Origin: Pseudomonadaceae bacterium
Lineage (GTDB): Bacteria > Pseudomonadota > Gammaproteobacteria > Pseudomonadales > Pseudomonadaceae
Length of the DNA: 64,000 nt
Reading direction: 5' to 3'
Assembly (NCBI GenBank): GCA_900766265.1
Contig: CAAFUS010000018.1
Span: 420,876 to 484,875, forward strand
Both the position numbers and the translations under genes were made by a program. Positions 54,867-64,000 of the stretch are shown here, in pieces. The notes under the pieces were generated by a model. That model ran no database searches, was not told the origin of the DNA, and saw nothing but the letters and a program-made list of their open reading frames with translations. Each line of letters starts with the position of its first letter. The stretch's first letter is position 1.

Positions 54867-57518
54867 CTACTCGGCCCGCGCCAACTCCCGTGCAAGGAAC
54901 GGAGCGGTTCGGCTGCCAGACTTTCGGGCCACCTGCTGAGGGGAACCCGCCACCACGATGCTGCCGCCGGCAGCGCCCGCGCCTGGCCCTACGTCGATCA
55001 CCCAGTCGGCTTGGGCCACCGCACGCATGTCGTGCTCGATCATCACTACGGTATTACCGGCATCGACCAGGCGCTGCAACTGCACCAGCAGCCGGTCGGC
55101 ATCCGACGCGTGCAGCCCGGTGGTCGGCTCGTCGAGCACGTACAGGCTTCGGCCGCGCTGGCTGCGCTGAAGCTCGGTCGCCAGCTTGATGCGCTGCGCC
55201 TCGCCACCGGAAAGCTCAGTGGCCGGTTGCCCCAGGCGCAGATAGCCCAGTCCGATGTCGCGCAGCAGTTGCAGGGGCCTTGCCACCGCGTCTTCACCCG
55301 CGAAGAATTCGCTGGCCTCGTCCACGGTCATCTGCAGCACCTCGGCGATGTTGCGCCCGTTCCACTGCACCTTCAGCGTGGCCTCGTTGTAGCGCGCGCC
55401 ATGGCAGGTCGGGCACGGCGCGTACACGCTAGGCATGAACAGCAGTTCCACGCTAACGAAACCTTCGCCCTCGCAAGTCTCGCAGCGCCCCTTGGCGACG
55501 TTGAACGAGAACCGTCCGGCATCATAGCGGCGGCGTCGAGCATCGGGCGTGGCGGCGAACAGCTTGCGCACATGGTCGAACAGACCCGTGTAGGTAGCCA
55601 GGTTCGACCGCGGCGTGCGCCCGATCGGCTTCTGGTCCACCTGCACCAGGCGCTGTATGGCGTCCACGTCGCCCGCCAGATGGCCGCCGGTCGCTTCGAC
55701 CACTGCCGGCCCTTCGCTGGTGGCGCTTTCGGCGGCATCGTCTTCAGGCTCGTGGCCCAGGTGCAGCAGCACCAATTCCGGCAGGGCCTGCGCGATGAGG
55801 CTGGATTTGCCGGAGCCAGAGATGCCGGTAACGGCTGTCAGCACGCCCAGCGGAATGCGCGCATCCACGCCATGCAGGTTATGGCGGTGGATGCCCTGCA
55901 GCTCCAACCAGCCGGTCGCTTCGCGTGCTCGGCTTCCGGGTGCGGGAATTTCGTCAAACAGGTAACGTGCAGTACGCGATTCGGCAATCTTGCGCAGGCC
56001 ATCCGGCTCGCCGCTGTAGAGCACGCGGCCGCCACGCTCCCCGGCCTCCGGCCCGACATCCACGAGCCATTGCGCGCGGCGCATCAGGTCCAGGTCGTGC
56101 TCCACCACAAACACCGAGTTGCCCGCGTCGCGCAGCCGGTCGAGTGCATCGTACAGGGCCTGGCTGTCGGAGGGATGCAGGCCCGCCGAGGGTTCGTCAA
56201 GTACGTACACGACGCCGAACAGCAGGGAACTTAATTGCGTGGCCAACCGCAAGCGTTGCAACTCGCCGGCCGAAAGCGTCGGCGTGGCCCGGTCCAGCGT
56301 CAGGTAGCCCAGGCCTAGCTCGCGCAGTTGGCGCAGGCGCGCCATCACGCCTCCAGCCAGGCGCTGTGCGGCGAGGCGCTTTTCTTCCGACAGCGCGGAG
56401 GTACGGCGCACGTCGGGCGATACCGCATGGACCGCATGGCCGGTGGCAGCGCGTTCGGCACGCTCGCGCCGGGTCGCTTCCTTGTCCGTAGCCGCACCCG
56501 CTGCATGGGCGCGGAAATCGCCCTGTGCGATGGGTTCGAGCAATGCCGCCAAGTGGTCCAGCGGCATCTGCATAAACGCGCCGATGTCCACCCCAGCGAA
56601 GGTGACCGACAGCGCTTCGGGCTTGAGCCTCTTGCCGTGGCAGGTGGGGCACGGCTTGCCCTCCATGAACCGGGATACGCGCTTTCTCATCAGCGCGCTC
56701 TGGGTATTGGCGAAGGTGTGCAACACATACCGCCGGGCGCCGGTAAAGGTGCCCATGTAGCTCGGCTCCATCTTGCGTTTGAGCGCGGTACGGGTTTCGG
56801 CAGGCGTGAAACCGGCGTACACCGGCACCGTTGGTGTTTCCTCGGTGAACAGAATCCAGTCGCGATCCTTTTTCGGCAGGTCCTTCCACGGCCGGTCAAC
56901 GTCGTAGCCCATGCTGACCAGGATGTCGCGCAGGTTCTGGCCCTGCCAGGCGGGTGGCCAGGAAGCAATCGCCCGCTCACGGATGCTCAGGGAGGGGTCG
57001 GGCACCATGATCGCCTCGGACACCTCGTACACATGACCCAAGCCGTGGCAGGTCGGGCACGCCCCCTGCGGCGTGTTCGGCGAAAAATCCTCGGCGTACA
57101 GCATCGGCTGATTGGCGGGATAGGCGCCGGCGCGCGAATACATCATCCGCACCAGGCTGGACAGGGTGGTCACACTGCCCACGGAGGAACGCGCATTGCT
57201 GGACCCCCGCTGCTGCTGCAGCGCCACCGCTGGTGGCAGGCCGTCGATCGCATCTACGTCCGGCACGCCCGCCTGGTCGATCAGGCGCCGTGCATAGGGG
57301 GCCACCGACTCAAAGTAGCGTCGCTGCGCCTCGGCATAGATGGTGCCGAAGGCCAGCGAGGACTTCCCGGAGCCGGAGACACCCGAGAACACCACCAGCG
57401 CATTCCGCGGGATAGAGACGTCCACCTCTTTGAGGTTGTTCTCACGCGCGCCACGCACCTGCACGAGGCCGCTGGCCGCAGCGGTACAAGAGGATTCACC
57501 GAAAGTATTGTTTGGCAT
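54867..57518 (-). CDS. UvrA paralogue (class II, UvrA2-like)
   Basis: 883 residues with the UvrA plan: two ABC ATPase halves with Walker A GVSGSGKSSLAFGTIYAEAQ and GISGSGKSSLIAQALPE, signatures LSAGELQRLRL and LSGGEAQRIKLA, and four zinc CxxC pairs (CPTCHGLG, CPTCHGKR, CETCEGEG, CPTCHGAR). It is shorter than housekeeping UvrA (about 940) and lacks part of the UvrB-binding region. Such paralogues give tolerance to DNA-damaging or intercalating drugs and often ride on integrative elements, fitting the relaxase relic beside it. AGGATAAGAAC precedes the ATG. Confidence 0.92.
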   Translation of the reverse strand: MPNNTFGESSCTAAASGLVQVRGARENNLKEVDVSIPRNALVVFSGVSGSGKSSLAFGTIYAEAQRRYFESVAPYARRLIDQAGVPDVDAIDGLPPAVALQQQRGSSNARSSVGSVTTLSSLVRMMYSRAGAYPANQPMLYAEDFSPNTPQGACPTCHGLGHVYEVSEAIMVPDPSLSIRERAIASWPPAWQGQNLRDILVSMGYDVDRPWKDLPKKDRDWILFTEETPTVPVYAGFTPAETRTALKRKMEPSYMGTFTGARRYVLHTFANTQSALMRKRVSRFMEGKPCPTCHGKRLKPEALSVTFAGVDIGAFMQMPLDHLAALLEPIAQGDFRAHAAGAATDKEATRRERAERAATGHAVHAVSPDVRRTSALSEEKRLAAQRLAGGVMARLRQLRELGLGYLTLDRATPTLSAGELQRLRLATQLSSLLFGVVYVLDEPSAGLHPSDSQALYDALDRLRDAGNSVFVVEHDLDLMRRAQWLVDVGPEAGERGGRVLYSGEPDGLRKIAESRTARYLFDEIPAPGSRAREATGWLELQGIHRHNLHGVDARIPLGVLTAVTGISGSGKSSLIAQALPELVLLHLGHEPEDDAAESATSEGPAVVEATGGHLAGDVDAIQRLVQVDQKPIGRTPRSNLATYTGLFDHVRKLFAATPDARRRRYDAGRFSFNVAKGRCETCEGEGFVSVELLFMPSVYAPCPTCHGARYNEATLKVQWNGRNIAEVLQMTVDEASEFFAGEDAVARPLQLLRDIGLGYLRLGQPATELSGGEAQRIKLATELQRSQRGRSLYVLDEPTTGLHASDADRLLVQLQRLVDAGNTVVMIEHDMRAVAQADWVIDVGPGAGAAGGSIVVAGSPQQVARKSGSRTAPFLARELARAE

Positions 57519-57603
57519 GTTCTTATCCTGTAGTTCGCCCCGCTCAGGACGGGACTTCCTGAGTGGTAGGGAAAACTGATGCTCTGCAGATGCTCGTCAC
57601 GCT

Positions 57604-58103
57604 TGATGCGGTGCTTCTTCCTGTTCAGCCCCGCTCAGAAACAATTGGCACTGCTGATTGAAGAAGTCTTCCAGTTCAGCGGCTGTGAAGTGGTCGCTGA
57701 AGGCATGCTCGGCGTGACTCATCACGTCGAAATACACCACAGCCAATTCCAACTCTTCCAGCTCAAGCTGCTGGCAGAGCAGCCAGCCGTAGACCTTGAC
57801 CTGCGCCCAATGCAGCAGCCGGTGGTTGGCCGGAATGCGGCTGATATCGCCACGGTGGGTTTTGATCTCTTCTAGGCGCCGCTCTTGCGGATCGTACCCG
57901 TCGGCCCTGCCGCCGACCAGCAGGCCGGGGTAGCTGCCACTTAGAGGTAACTCGGCGATATAGCCGTCTCCCCGCCGATCAACCACTGTCTGGTGCCCAG
58001 CCATGCCTTCCTGAGCGGTGAGGGAAGGGGTGAAGCGCAGATCCAGGTCACCTTCCTTGGCGGTGAACTCGCACAGTGCCCGCACCGCTACCCGATAGCT
58101 CAT
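57604..58103 (-). pseudogene. N-terminal PD-(D/E)XK part of a DinG-like helicase, truncated
   Basis: From an ATG at 58103 the frame gives about 165 residues with the nuclease signature: SYPGLLVGGRADGYD (Asp), RRLEEIKTHRGDISRIP (ExK), then HWAQVKVYGWLL. In pseudomonads this domain heads a long DinG-family helicase that follows a FAN1 nuclease gene, as here. The helicase part is missing; the frame is cut at about 57604, near the UvrA paralogue, by a rearrangement. Confidence 0.65.
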
Positions 58104-59729
58104 GCCTCAGCCCAGCGCACGTAGCAAACTACAACGGCGATACCGTGCTCAGCCGCGAAACTGAGCCAGCGTTTCTGGTTGTCCTGCAGGCGGTCGCCGG
58201 GGCCTTTGACCTCAATCATCCGGTAGCGATGTTCCTGCGGATAAAACTGGATCAGATCGGGCATGCCGGCGCGGTTGGCTTTCAGATCTCGCAGCAGGCG
58301 GGTAAAACAGGCGTGCAGGTGTGCAGCGGGAATGCACTGCAGGGCTAGTCCCAGGCGCGCCTCATCGAGCATGCCCCAAAAGACGAAGGGTGATTGCAGG
58401 CCGAACTTTTCCTGATACCGAGCCTTGATCAATTGCCTGTAGTCGGGTTGTTCAAGTTGCAGTAGACAGCGTTTGAACAGGTGTTGGCGGCGCGCATAAA
58501 AGTCCGGGCTGTGCAGGGCCACTGTGGAACGGGTGAAAAAATGACCCCGGCAGCGGTGCGAAGATCGCCTCCCAGCACAGCAAGCCGAACAGGCTGCAGA
58601 GCAGGGCATTTTCCACATAGTGCACCGGAGCATCATCCTGCTGCAGGTGCACTCACAGCTATCTCCACACTGCCATGTGTCGGCGCCGGCAATACCAAGT
58701 CGATGCGGGTTTCGCTCGCAGCCTTGGGCTTTTTCACCATCTGCAGGCCGAGCTTGCGCTGCAGGCGGGTGAGGGCTCGTTCCAGGCGCTGGCTTTCTTC
58801 ATCGCTGCCTGGGGTTTGGCTAAAGGCCAGGGCCTGATCATAGGCCTCGGCATCGCGCCCCAGTTGTTCCAGTACGCGAATCTGTCGCCAGCGGGCTTCG
58901 CCATGCGCGCTTTGCTGATAAAGCAGCAGGGCCTGCTCCAGCTCAACGCTCTTCTCCAGTTGCTGGGCGATCTGAAACAGCAGGTGCGATTGGCGGCTGC
59001 AAAGGTATGGGTTGCTTGAACTGAACGCCAGCAACGGCGGCACAATGTCCGCCAGGTCTGCGCCTTGCTCAACGCTGACGCGTAACTGGCGCAGGTGCAG
59101 GTAATCCTCAAGATCCTGGCGGCACTGAAAACCACGTGACTCCGGGCCTATGTCCACCGATTCGTAACGGTAGATGCCCAGATCCGTCAGCACGAACTCG
59201 GACCAGTCCTGGGCCAGATTGCCAAAGGACATCAGGCGCAAACGATCACACAACTCGCCCACCATCAGGCTGAGTAACTGATCATCCAACATAGGGCACC
59301 AGTCCGTGAAGGTCTGGGCAGGTAGCTCCATTGCGCGCAGTGGTTCGAGCAGCTCGGCCTTTTTCTGCGCCGCGCGGCGGTCTGTGAGCGGCATATGAGT
59401 CAGCACCTCATCCTTGCGCAGCAGCTCGGCAATCTCATCGGCTGTGAGCAGCGCCTGCTCGGTGATCCATCCCTGTTCAAGCAGTGGATCGGCAGCAGCC
59501 AGGCAGTCGCCGATTTCCGGGTAAACGAGCTTGCTCAGACGAAAATGACAGCCCTTGCGCTAATCATGCGCACCAGCAACGCCTGGGATGGCCAGGGCAG
59601 GGTATTGAAGGTGTCGAGAAAGGCACGTTCTTCATCCGCCAGTAGATCTGCATAGCGCTCAGCCACCCAGGCGAGTGCCGTACGGAAATTGCTGAGGTAG
59701 TAAAGCTCAGGGGCTAACGAGACGGACAT
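58100..59729 (-). pseudogene. FAN1-type VRR-NUC nuclease, frameshifted
   Basis: Pieces in order on the minus strand: SLAPELYYLSNFRTALAWVA (from ATG 59729), a shift near 59545, then LRKDEVLTHMPLTDRRAAQK and a TPR-like stretch. After shifts near 58640 (DDAPVHYVENALLCSLFGLL) and 58540 come DFYARRQHLFKRCLLQ and the VRR-NUC site: RAGMPDLIQFYPQEHRYRM and IEVKGPGDRLQDNQKRW. FAN1 cuts branched DNA in crosslink repair. Three shifts make it non-functional. It overlaps the DinG-like gene by four bases, so both were once one operon. Confidence 0.8.
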
Positions 59730-59880
59730 GGTAGTGATCACTGTATTCTTGTACAGGATTGTCCGTGTTGCGGTGCCGAGGATCAACTGGCGCAGAAGCT
59801 GACGGTATCAGCAGGTGAAAGTGGCCAACTCCAGCCCGATGCTACTGGCGACTCCCGGCCGGTATCTGCCTGTCGCGTTA

Positions 59881-60790
59881 GGTTCTGTACGAAAAGTCTG
59901 AGGAGATAGAATCGGTGCCATGACAGGCTGGAGATCCGCATGGCAAAGCGTTACGAGCTCCCTGATGCGGCTTGGGAGCTGATCAAGGATCTGGTTTCCC
60001 CCGAACAGAAGATGGGACGACCTCGCAGTGATGACCGATTGATGCTCAATGGCATCCTCTGGGTCTTGTGCTCAGGTGCAGCCTGGCGTGACATGCCGGA
60101 GCGCTTCGGCCCGTGGTCGACGGTCTACCAGCGTTTTCGCGACTGGCGCGACGATGGCACATTCGATCAAGTGCTTGAGCGTTTGCACATCCGGCTGAAC
60201 CAGGAAGGCCTGATTGATCTGGATACCTGGATGATCGACTCAACAGCGGTGCGAGCAACCCGAGCTTCTTCTGGAGCCGGGAAAAAGGGGGGCCAGAAGA
60301 GCCGGTAGACCATGCGTTGGGACGTAGCCGAGGCGGCCTGACCACCAAGATCCACATGGTCTGCGACGCCAACGGCATACCTCTACGCTTTTTGCTGACA
60401 CCGGGTCAGGCCAGCGACATATCGAATGCCCAGGTACTTCTCGATCAGGTACGCATCCCCGGCAAGCAAGGTCGGCCCCGCAAGCGCTGCCGCTGGTTGC
60501 TGGCAGACAAGGGTTACGATGCCGAGCAGCTGCGTCAGTACTGCGACCGTTACCGAATGCAGCCTGTGATTCCACTGCGAACCATGAAACGTAAGCCCAA
60601 GCCAGGATTACCAAGGCTGTTCGATCGCCCGAAATACCGGCAGCGCAACATCATCGAGCGCATGTTCGGCTGGCTAAAGGAGAGCCGCAGGATCGGCACT
60701 CGTTACGACAAGCTGGCAAGAAGTTTTGCCGCGATGGTCACGCTGGCTTGCACGCTGCGGTGTTTGCGTCAGTACTTTTCGTACAGAACC
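59881..60790. mobile_element. complete IS5-family element of the IS427 type
   Basis: 910 bp with perfect inverted ends GGTTCTGTACGAAAAGT and ACTTTTCGTACAGAACC and TA duplicated on both sides (59879-59880, 60791-60792). It contains one transposase in two overlapping frames. Confidence 0.9.
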
Positions 60791-60793
60791 TAG
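59940..60793 (+). CDS. IS427-type transposase made by -1 frameshifting
   Basis: Frame A (59940-60308) holds the helix-rich N terminus and the first Asp (LDTWMIDSTAVRATR). Frame B (to 60793) holds GRSRGGLTTKIHMVCDANG, the second Asp (LLADKGYDAEQ) and the Glu (RNIIERMFGWLKESRRIGTR). A5G6 at 60282-60292 is the slip site. A -1 shift there gives GKKGGPEEPVDHALGRSRGG, the usual family join. The stop TAG is completed by the flanking target sequence just past the IS end. Likely functional. Confidence 0.9.
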
Positions 60794-60806
60794 GCAGGTA
60801 CCGGCC

Positions 60807-60966
60807 GAGACTGTGTAAAAACGTTTTCAAGTGCGGCAGGTACTCAAACACAAGCTAGAAATCGTGCATCTGGGAGAAATCCACATTTGCTGACGTGCCG
60901 ATAAACTCCAGATTTCACGTAGACGCGAGTACTTCAATTTTGACGAAGCGTTTTTACACACTCTGG
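60807..60966. mobile_element. 160-bp MITE-like element
   Basis: GACTGTGTAAAAACG at 60809-60823 faces its near-perfect complement CGTTTTTACACACTC at 60949-60963 (14 of 15). The interior has no gene. The ends look like those of IS elements common in pseudomonads, so it is probably a non-autonomous deletion product. It lies 16 bp from the IS427-type element. Confidence 0.6.
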
Positions 60967-61271
60967 GCCAATAGCGGTCAGTCGCGATACCATAGAGATG
61001 ATTCACCATAAGGCAGCGACTGGAGCTCACGCAGCAATAATCCTTAGATCCATTGCTAACTGACTAATACAAGATGCTGCTGGTTGGCAGATTCGATTCG
61101 TTCTCTCATCAGGATCACAAGCCGTCGGTACTCAAGCTTAGGAACAGCATGGCGATTGGCAGATTTCCAAAGTCGCCATGAGTCGCTCAGAACGATGTTT
61201 CATGACCGGCGAAACTTGGATCCTGCCTGAGCATCATTGATGCTCGCATGGATTCGAACGATACAGCATCC
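60967..61271. other. unassigned DNA
   Basis: I see no gene, RNA or repeat that I can support in this stretch. Confidence 0.4.
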
Positions 61272-61303
61272 GAGTAGCCGCCCCGAGCAGGAGACGGCTA
61301 CTC
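61272..61303 (-). terminator. hairpin after the formaldehyde-dehydrogenase-like gene
   Basis: GAGTAGCCG and CGGCTACTC form a perfect nine-base stem, directly after the stop of the gene at 61310. There is no long T run on the minus strand. Confidence 0.55.
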
Positions 61304-61309
61304 AAAACA

Positions 61310-62449
61310 CTAAGCCGCAGGCTTCATCACAACCTTCGTCCACCCCTTGTCTCGTGCATCGAAGTGCTTATAAGCACTTGGGCCATCATCCAGCTTCAAT
61401 CGATGGGAAACGATCTGCGAGGGTGCGGCACGCCCGTGATGAATTAGCTCAGCCAACTGGCGGTTGTACGCCTTGACGTTGGCTTGCCCGGTGCCGATTT
61501 TCTGCCCTTTGAACCAGAAGGAACCGAAGTCGAAAGCCATCTTCCCTTCTTTGGCTAACTCGTTCTTGGCACCCGGATCTTGGGGAACGAATAGCCCGAC
61601 TACTCCGATACCACCGGTTGCCTTGGTCGAGGCGACGAGGTTGTTCATGGTCAGGTGATTCACCTCGTGGCCATGTTTGTCGCAGCACTGGTAGCCCACG
61701 CATTCGCACCCACGATCCGTGCCTTTACCATCGGTGTAATTCAGGATTTCATCGACAGCCTTCTGCTCGACGGAATTGATTGGCGTGGCCCCCATCTGGG
61801 CAGCCAGTTTCAAGCGGTCTGGTTGATCGTCTATTACGAAGACCTGCGAAGCGCCTTGGATAAGCGCGGAGTGCGCCGCCATCAAGCCGACCGGGCCTGC
61901 GCCGTAGATGGCAATGGACTCGCCTGGTTGCAGCCCCGCCAGCCTTGTTGCGTGCCATCCCGTGGGGAAAATGTCGGAGAGCATGACGTAGTCGTCCTCG
62001 CGCTCCTTCGCATCCTCAGGCAGCACGAGACAGTTGAAGTCCGCGAAGGGAACTCGCAGCAGCTCGGCCTGGCCACCGTCATAAGTGCCCATCTCTGCAA
62101 AGCCGTAGGCGGCACCAGCGCTGCCTGGATTGGCGGTCAAGCAATAGCCGGTAAGTCCTTTCTCGCAGTTTTCACAAAAACCACAGCCGATGTTGAAGGG
62201 CAAGCAGACCATGTCTCCAACCTTAACGCGCTCAACTCCTGCACCTACCTCGACCACCTCACCGAGGTTCTCGTGACCGAAGACTCGACCCGTCTCGAAG
62301 GTGGTTCTGCCTTCGTACATGTGCAGATCGGAACCACAAATATTCGTGGATGTGACTCGAACGAGAGCATCCGTTGGTCTCTCGATCTTCGCATCTGGGA
62401 CGTTCTGGACGCTGACGTCACGCGGGCCGTTGTAGACGATTGCTTTCAT
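61310..62449 (-). CDS. zinc-dependent dehydrogenase, glutathione-independent formaldehyde dehydrogenase type
   Basis: 379 residues of the medium-chain dehydrogenase family, FdhA branch. Catalytic zinc ligands appear in NICGSDLHMYEG and RVFGHENLGEVVEVG. The structural zinc loop is CGFCENCEKGLTGYC. The coenzyme site is IYGAGPVGLMAAHSAL followed by VIDDQPDRLKLA, which points to NAD. The pattern DYVMLSDIFPTGWHAT is typical of FdhA-like enzymes. It oxidises formaldehyde or another small alcohol or aldehyde. GGAGAACCCAG precedes the ATG. It stands alone. Confidence 0.88.
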   Translation of the reverse strand: MKAIVYNGPRDVSVQNVPDAKIERPTDALVRVTSTNICGSDLHMYEGRTTFETGRVFGHENLGEVVEVGAGVERVKVGDMVCLPFNIGCGFCENCEKGLTGYCLTANPGSAGAAYGFAEMGTYDGGQAELLRVPFADFNCLVLPEDAKEREDDYVMLSDIFPTGWHATRLAGLQPGESIAIYGAGPVGLMAAHSALIQGASQVFVIDDQPDRLKLAAQMGATPINSVEQKAVDEILNYTDGKGTDRGCECVGYQCCDKHGHEVNHLTMNNLVASTKATGGIGVVGLFVPQDPGAKNELAKEGKMAFDFGSFWFKGQKIGTGQANVKAYNRQLAELIHHGRAAPSQIVSHRLKLDDGPSAYKHFDARDKGWTKVVMKPAA

Positions 62450-63215
62450 CTGGGTTCTCCAAGTCAGTTCAAAGGAGCGCCGATTGCGCTTTCGCTCCTA
62501 CCTTGGTTCGTCTCCCATGCAACGCTCGTTGTTCAGGAAAACTGGTCAAAGCCTGACGGGCGGTACCGCGTTCGAGGCTGATGCAACAGCTCTAAAACGA
62601 CCATTTTCCTCTATTGAAGCGCACGTCGCCGTTGCTCGGCACTGGACTAAACTTTCCGTTTTTGCAGACAAATCGAGATGCCCAATGGAGACCGCTAAGA
62701 TTCAAGCATTCGCAAACTGCGAGATCCGGATGGCAACAAGATGGCGTTGTTCTGTACCAGTGAATCCGAACCCATTAGCCCTGAGTAAGATGCCCGCGAC
62801 AGAGTGGCCTATGCGGTCAGTGAAGGTATTCAGGCATCCCGTTGCAAAGGGCGGCAAAAGCCAGAACTAGCCATAGTTCAATTGCCCCGTCTCACACCGG
62901 ATACTCGACTGCCAAGTCACTCATTTGCGCTCCTGCTCGCGCACTTTCAGCAATCCGAGAACCGTGTGCCGTCCCAGGGTCAGGGCGAAGAAAACCCTAC
63001 TACTCGTGGCCCAGAGTCACGCAAATGATGTTTATAACCTGCTCAATTTTTGCAGGCTCGAATGTGAAATCCCCCGACGTTCCTGGCTTCATCCATTGCA
63101 TTCTGCTCAAGACGAATGCGGATGAACTTTCAAAACCGCTCTGACCTCCCATCTTCAACGCGTCGGATGAAGTGTCACCCGCACGCCTCCTTTTTTACCT
63201 TGATGAGAGGACTGA
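62450..63215. other. 766-bp gap without a supported gene
   Basis: Several short overlapping frames exist but none has a fitting ribosome site or recognisable sequence. It must hold the promoter of the minus-strand dehydrogenase gene and that of the DJ-1 gene. Otherwise I see nothing. Confidence 0.4.
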
Positions 63216-63224
63216 GTGACCACC

Positions 63225-63782
63225 ATGAGTAATCAACTGGCAGGCAAAAAAGTACTATTCATCACCTCGAATACGGGTATCGAGCGCGATGAGCTGGTGA
63301 AACCGCTTGAAACGCTTAAGGCGCATGGCGCCCTGGTCGCCCATGGCTCAAGTGACGGCGGCACTACCCAGACGTTCGTTCAGGACACTGAGAAAGATCG
63401 CACTGTCGAGTCTCAGGTTGCGCTGGCTGGGCTCGACGCTTCGGACTTTGATGCGCTTGTGATTCCAGGCGGAACGGTCAACGCCGACACGCTTCGACTG
63501 GATGAAAATGCCCAGCGCCTGGCCAAGGAGTTCGCCGAATCAGGCAAAGTAATCGCTGCGATTTGCCATGGGCCGTGGTTGCTAATCAACGCTGGGGTCA
63601 TAGCTGGCAAGACCCTCACGTCTTACCCCAGCGTCAGGCTCGATCTGGAAAATGCCGGTGCTGCTGGTTGGATAGATGTTGAAGTAAAGCAATGCCAAGC
63701 CAATGGATGGACTTTGATCACTTCGCGTAACCCCAACGACATCCCCGTGTTCAACGACGCTATCGTAGCGGCGTTGAAGTAG
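63225..63782 (+). CDS. DJ-1/PfpI-family protein, YhbO-like
   Basis: 185 residues with the class I glutamine amidotransferase-like fold: LAGKKVLFITSNTGIERDEL, DFDALVIPGGTVNADTLR and the nucleophile elbow IAAICHGPWLL with the reactive Cys. Members protect against glyoxal and other reactive carbonyls or act as chaperones. Stress genes of this type often accompany aldehyde dehydrogenases, as the gene at 61310. I prefer the ATG at 63225; a GTG at 63216 has AGAGGA closer to it and is possible. Confidence 0.9.
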   Translation: MSNQLAGKKVLFITSNTGIERDELVKPLETLKAHGALVAHGSSDGGTTQTFVQDTEKDRTVESQVALAGLDASDFDALVIPGGTVNADTLRLDENAQRLAKEFAESGKVIAAICHGPWLLINAGVIAGKTLTSYPSVRLDLENAGAAGWIDVEVKQCQANGWTLITSRNPNDIPVFNDAIVAALK

Positions 63783-63882
63783 GGAGGCGCTGATAAGCCA
63801 TACTCCAGCCGCGAGTCACAGGCCGGGTTCTGCCCGAAGCCTGGGCTCAAGGCATTTGGCACATGCTGTCAGTCGTCAGAGG

Positions 63883-64000
63883 TGTTGCCGCTGACCGAAA
63901 ACTGACCCAGTAGAGGCTGTTCTGCCGACTGAAAACTGACCCAGGTGTTCAACTGCTTCTGCTCAATTTTTGAGCAGGAGAACACAGGGTGATCAGTATG
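63883..64000 (+). mobile_element. left end of an IS21-family element
   Basis: TGTTGCCGCTGACCGAAAAC starts an end with two internal repeats, CTGACCGAAAACTGACCCAG (63891-63910) and CGACTGAAAACTGACCCAG (63926-63944). These are typical multiple transposase sites of IS21 elements. CAGGAG then precedes a GTG at 63989 that begins the istA-type transposase (VISM...), which runs off the window. Confidence 0.75.

Overview
The window is high-GC DNA of a Pseudomonas-type gammaproteobacterium (Pseudomonas or Stutzerimonas). The grounds are a GC-rich hrpB, Pseudomonas-style copper genes, a DUF2790 protein and Pseudomonas-type IS5, IS1182, IS66 and IS21 elements. It is mostly accessory DNA built around the helicase gene hrpB, which is split across the window.

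Region 1 (332-36583) reads as one copper/silver resistance island of about 36.25 kb inserted in the last codons of hrpB. The severed hrpB 3' end lies at 267-331 and the rest of the gene lies at 36584-38637, both on the minus strand. Next to the right junction is a four-gene recombination module (30591-36469): three large tyrosine recombinase-like proteins and a small coiled-coil protein. The cargo, from the left, is an AbrB-type gene, a rearranged cusCBA efflux operon, DUF2790 and DUF305 proteins, a copA-copB-cytochrome c operon, dsbD, copG, a copper chaperone, a Cu+ ATPase, a cupredoxin, copRS, a Cys-rich copper storage protein, an antitoxin operon broken by IS5, and a helicase module with its own XRE regulator. 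Eight ATTAC-N6-GTAAK palindromes lie before the copper units, as expected for one CopR regulon.

Region 2 (38638-about 45250) is a second, unrelated four-gene recombination module with lower GC. It is inserted in the same hrpB at the codons for the DEFH helicase motif. At its far end it carries another, divergent hrpB 3' end (45251-45752), as if the element brings a replacement for the part of the target it cuts off. That copy is cut by an IS21-like miniature element and an IS1182 fragment.

Region 3 (47-64 kb) is a patchwork: a curlin-like amyloid gene, an aldehyde dehydrogenase remnant, an Old Yellow Enzyme/LLM oxidoreductase/ArsR cluster, IS66 and MobH relaxase relics of a lost conjugative element, a UvrA paralogue, decayed fan1 and helicase genes, an intact IS427-group IS with programmed frameshift, a small MITE, a formaldehyde-dehydrogenase-like gene, a DJ-1/PfpI gene and the left end of an IS21 element.

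The most notable points are the two different multi-recombinase elements stacked in hrpB, the element-borne hrpB 3' end, and an inversion of about 1.4 kb that flips cusB inside cusCBA and swaps the C termini of CusB and CusC.
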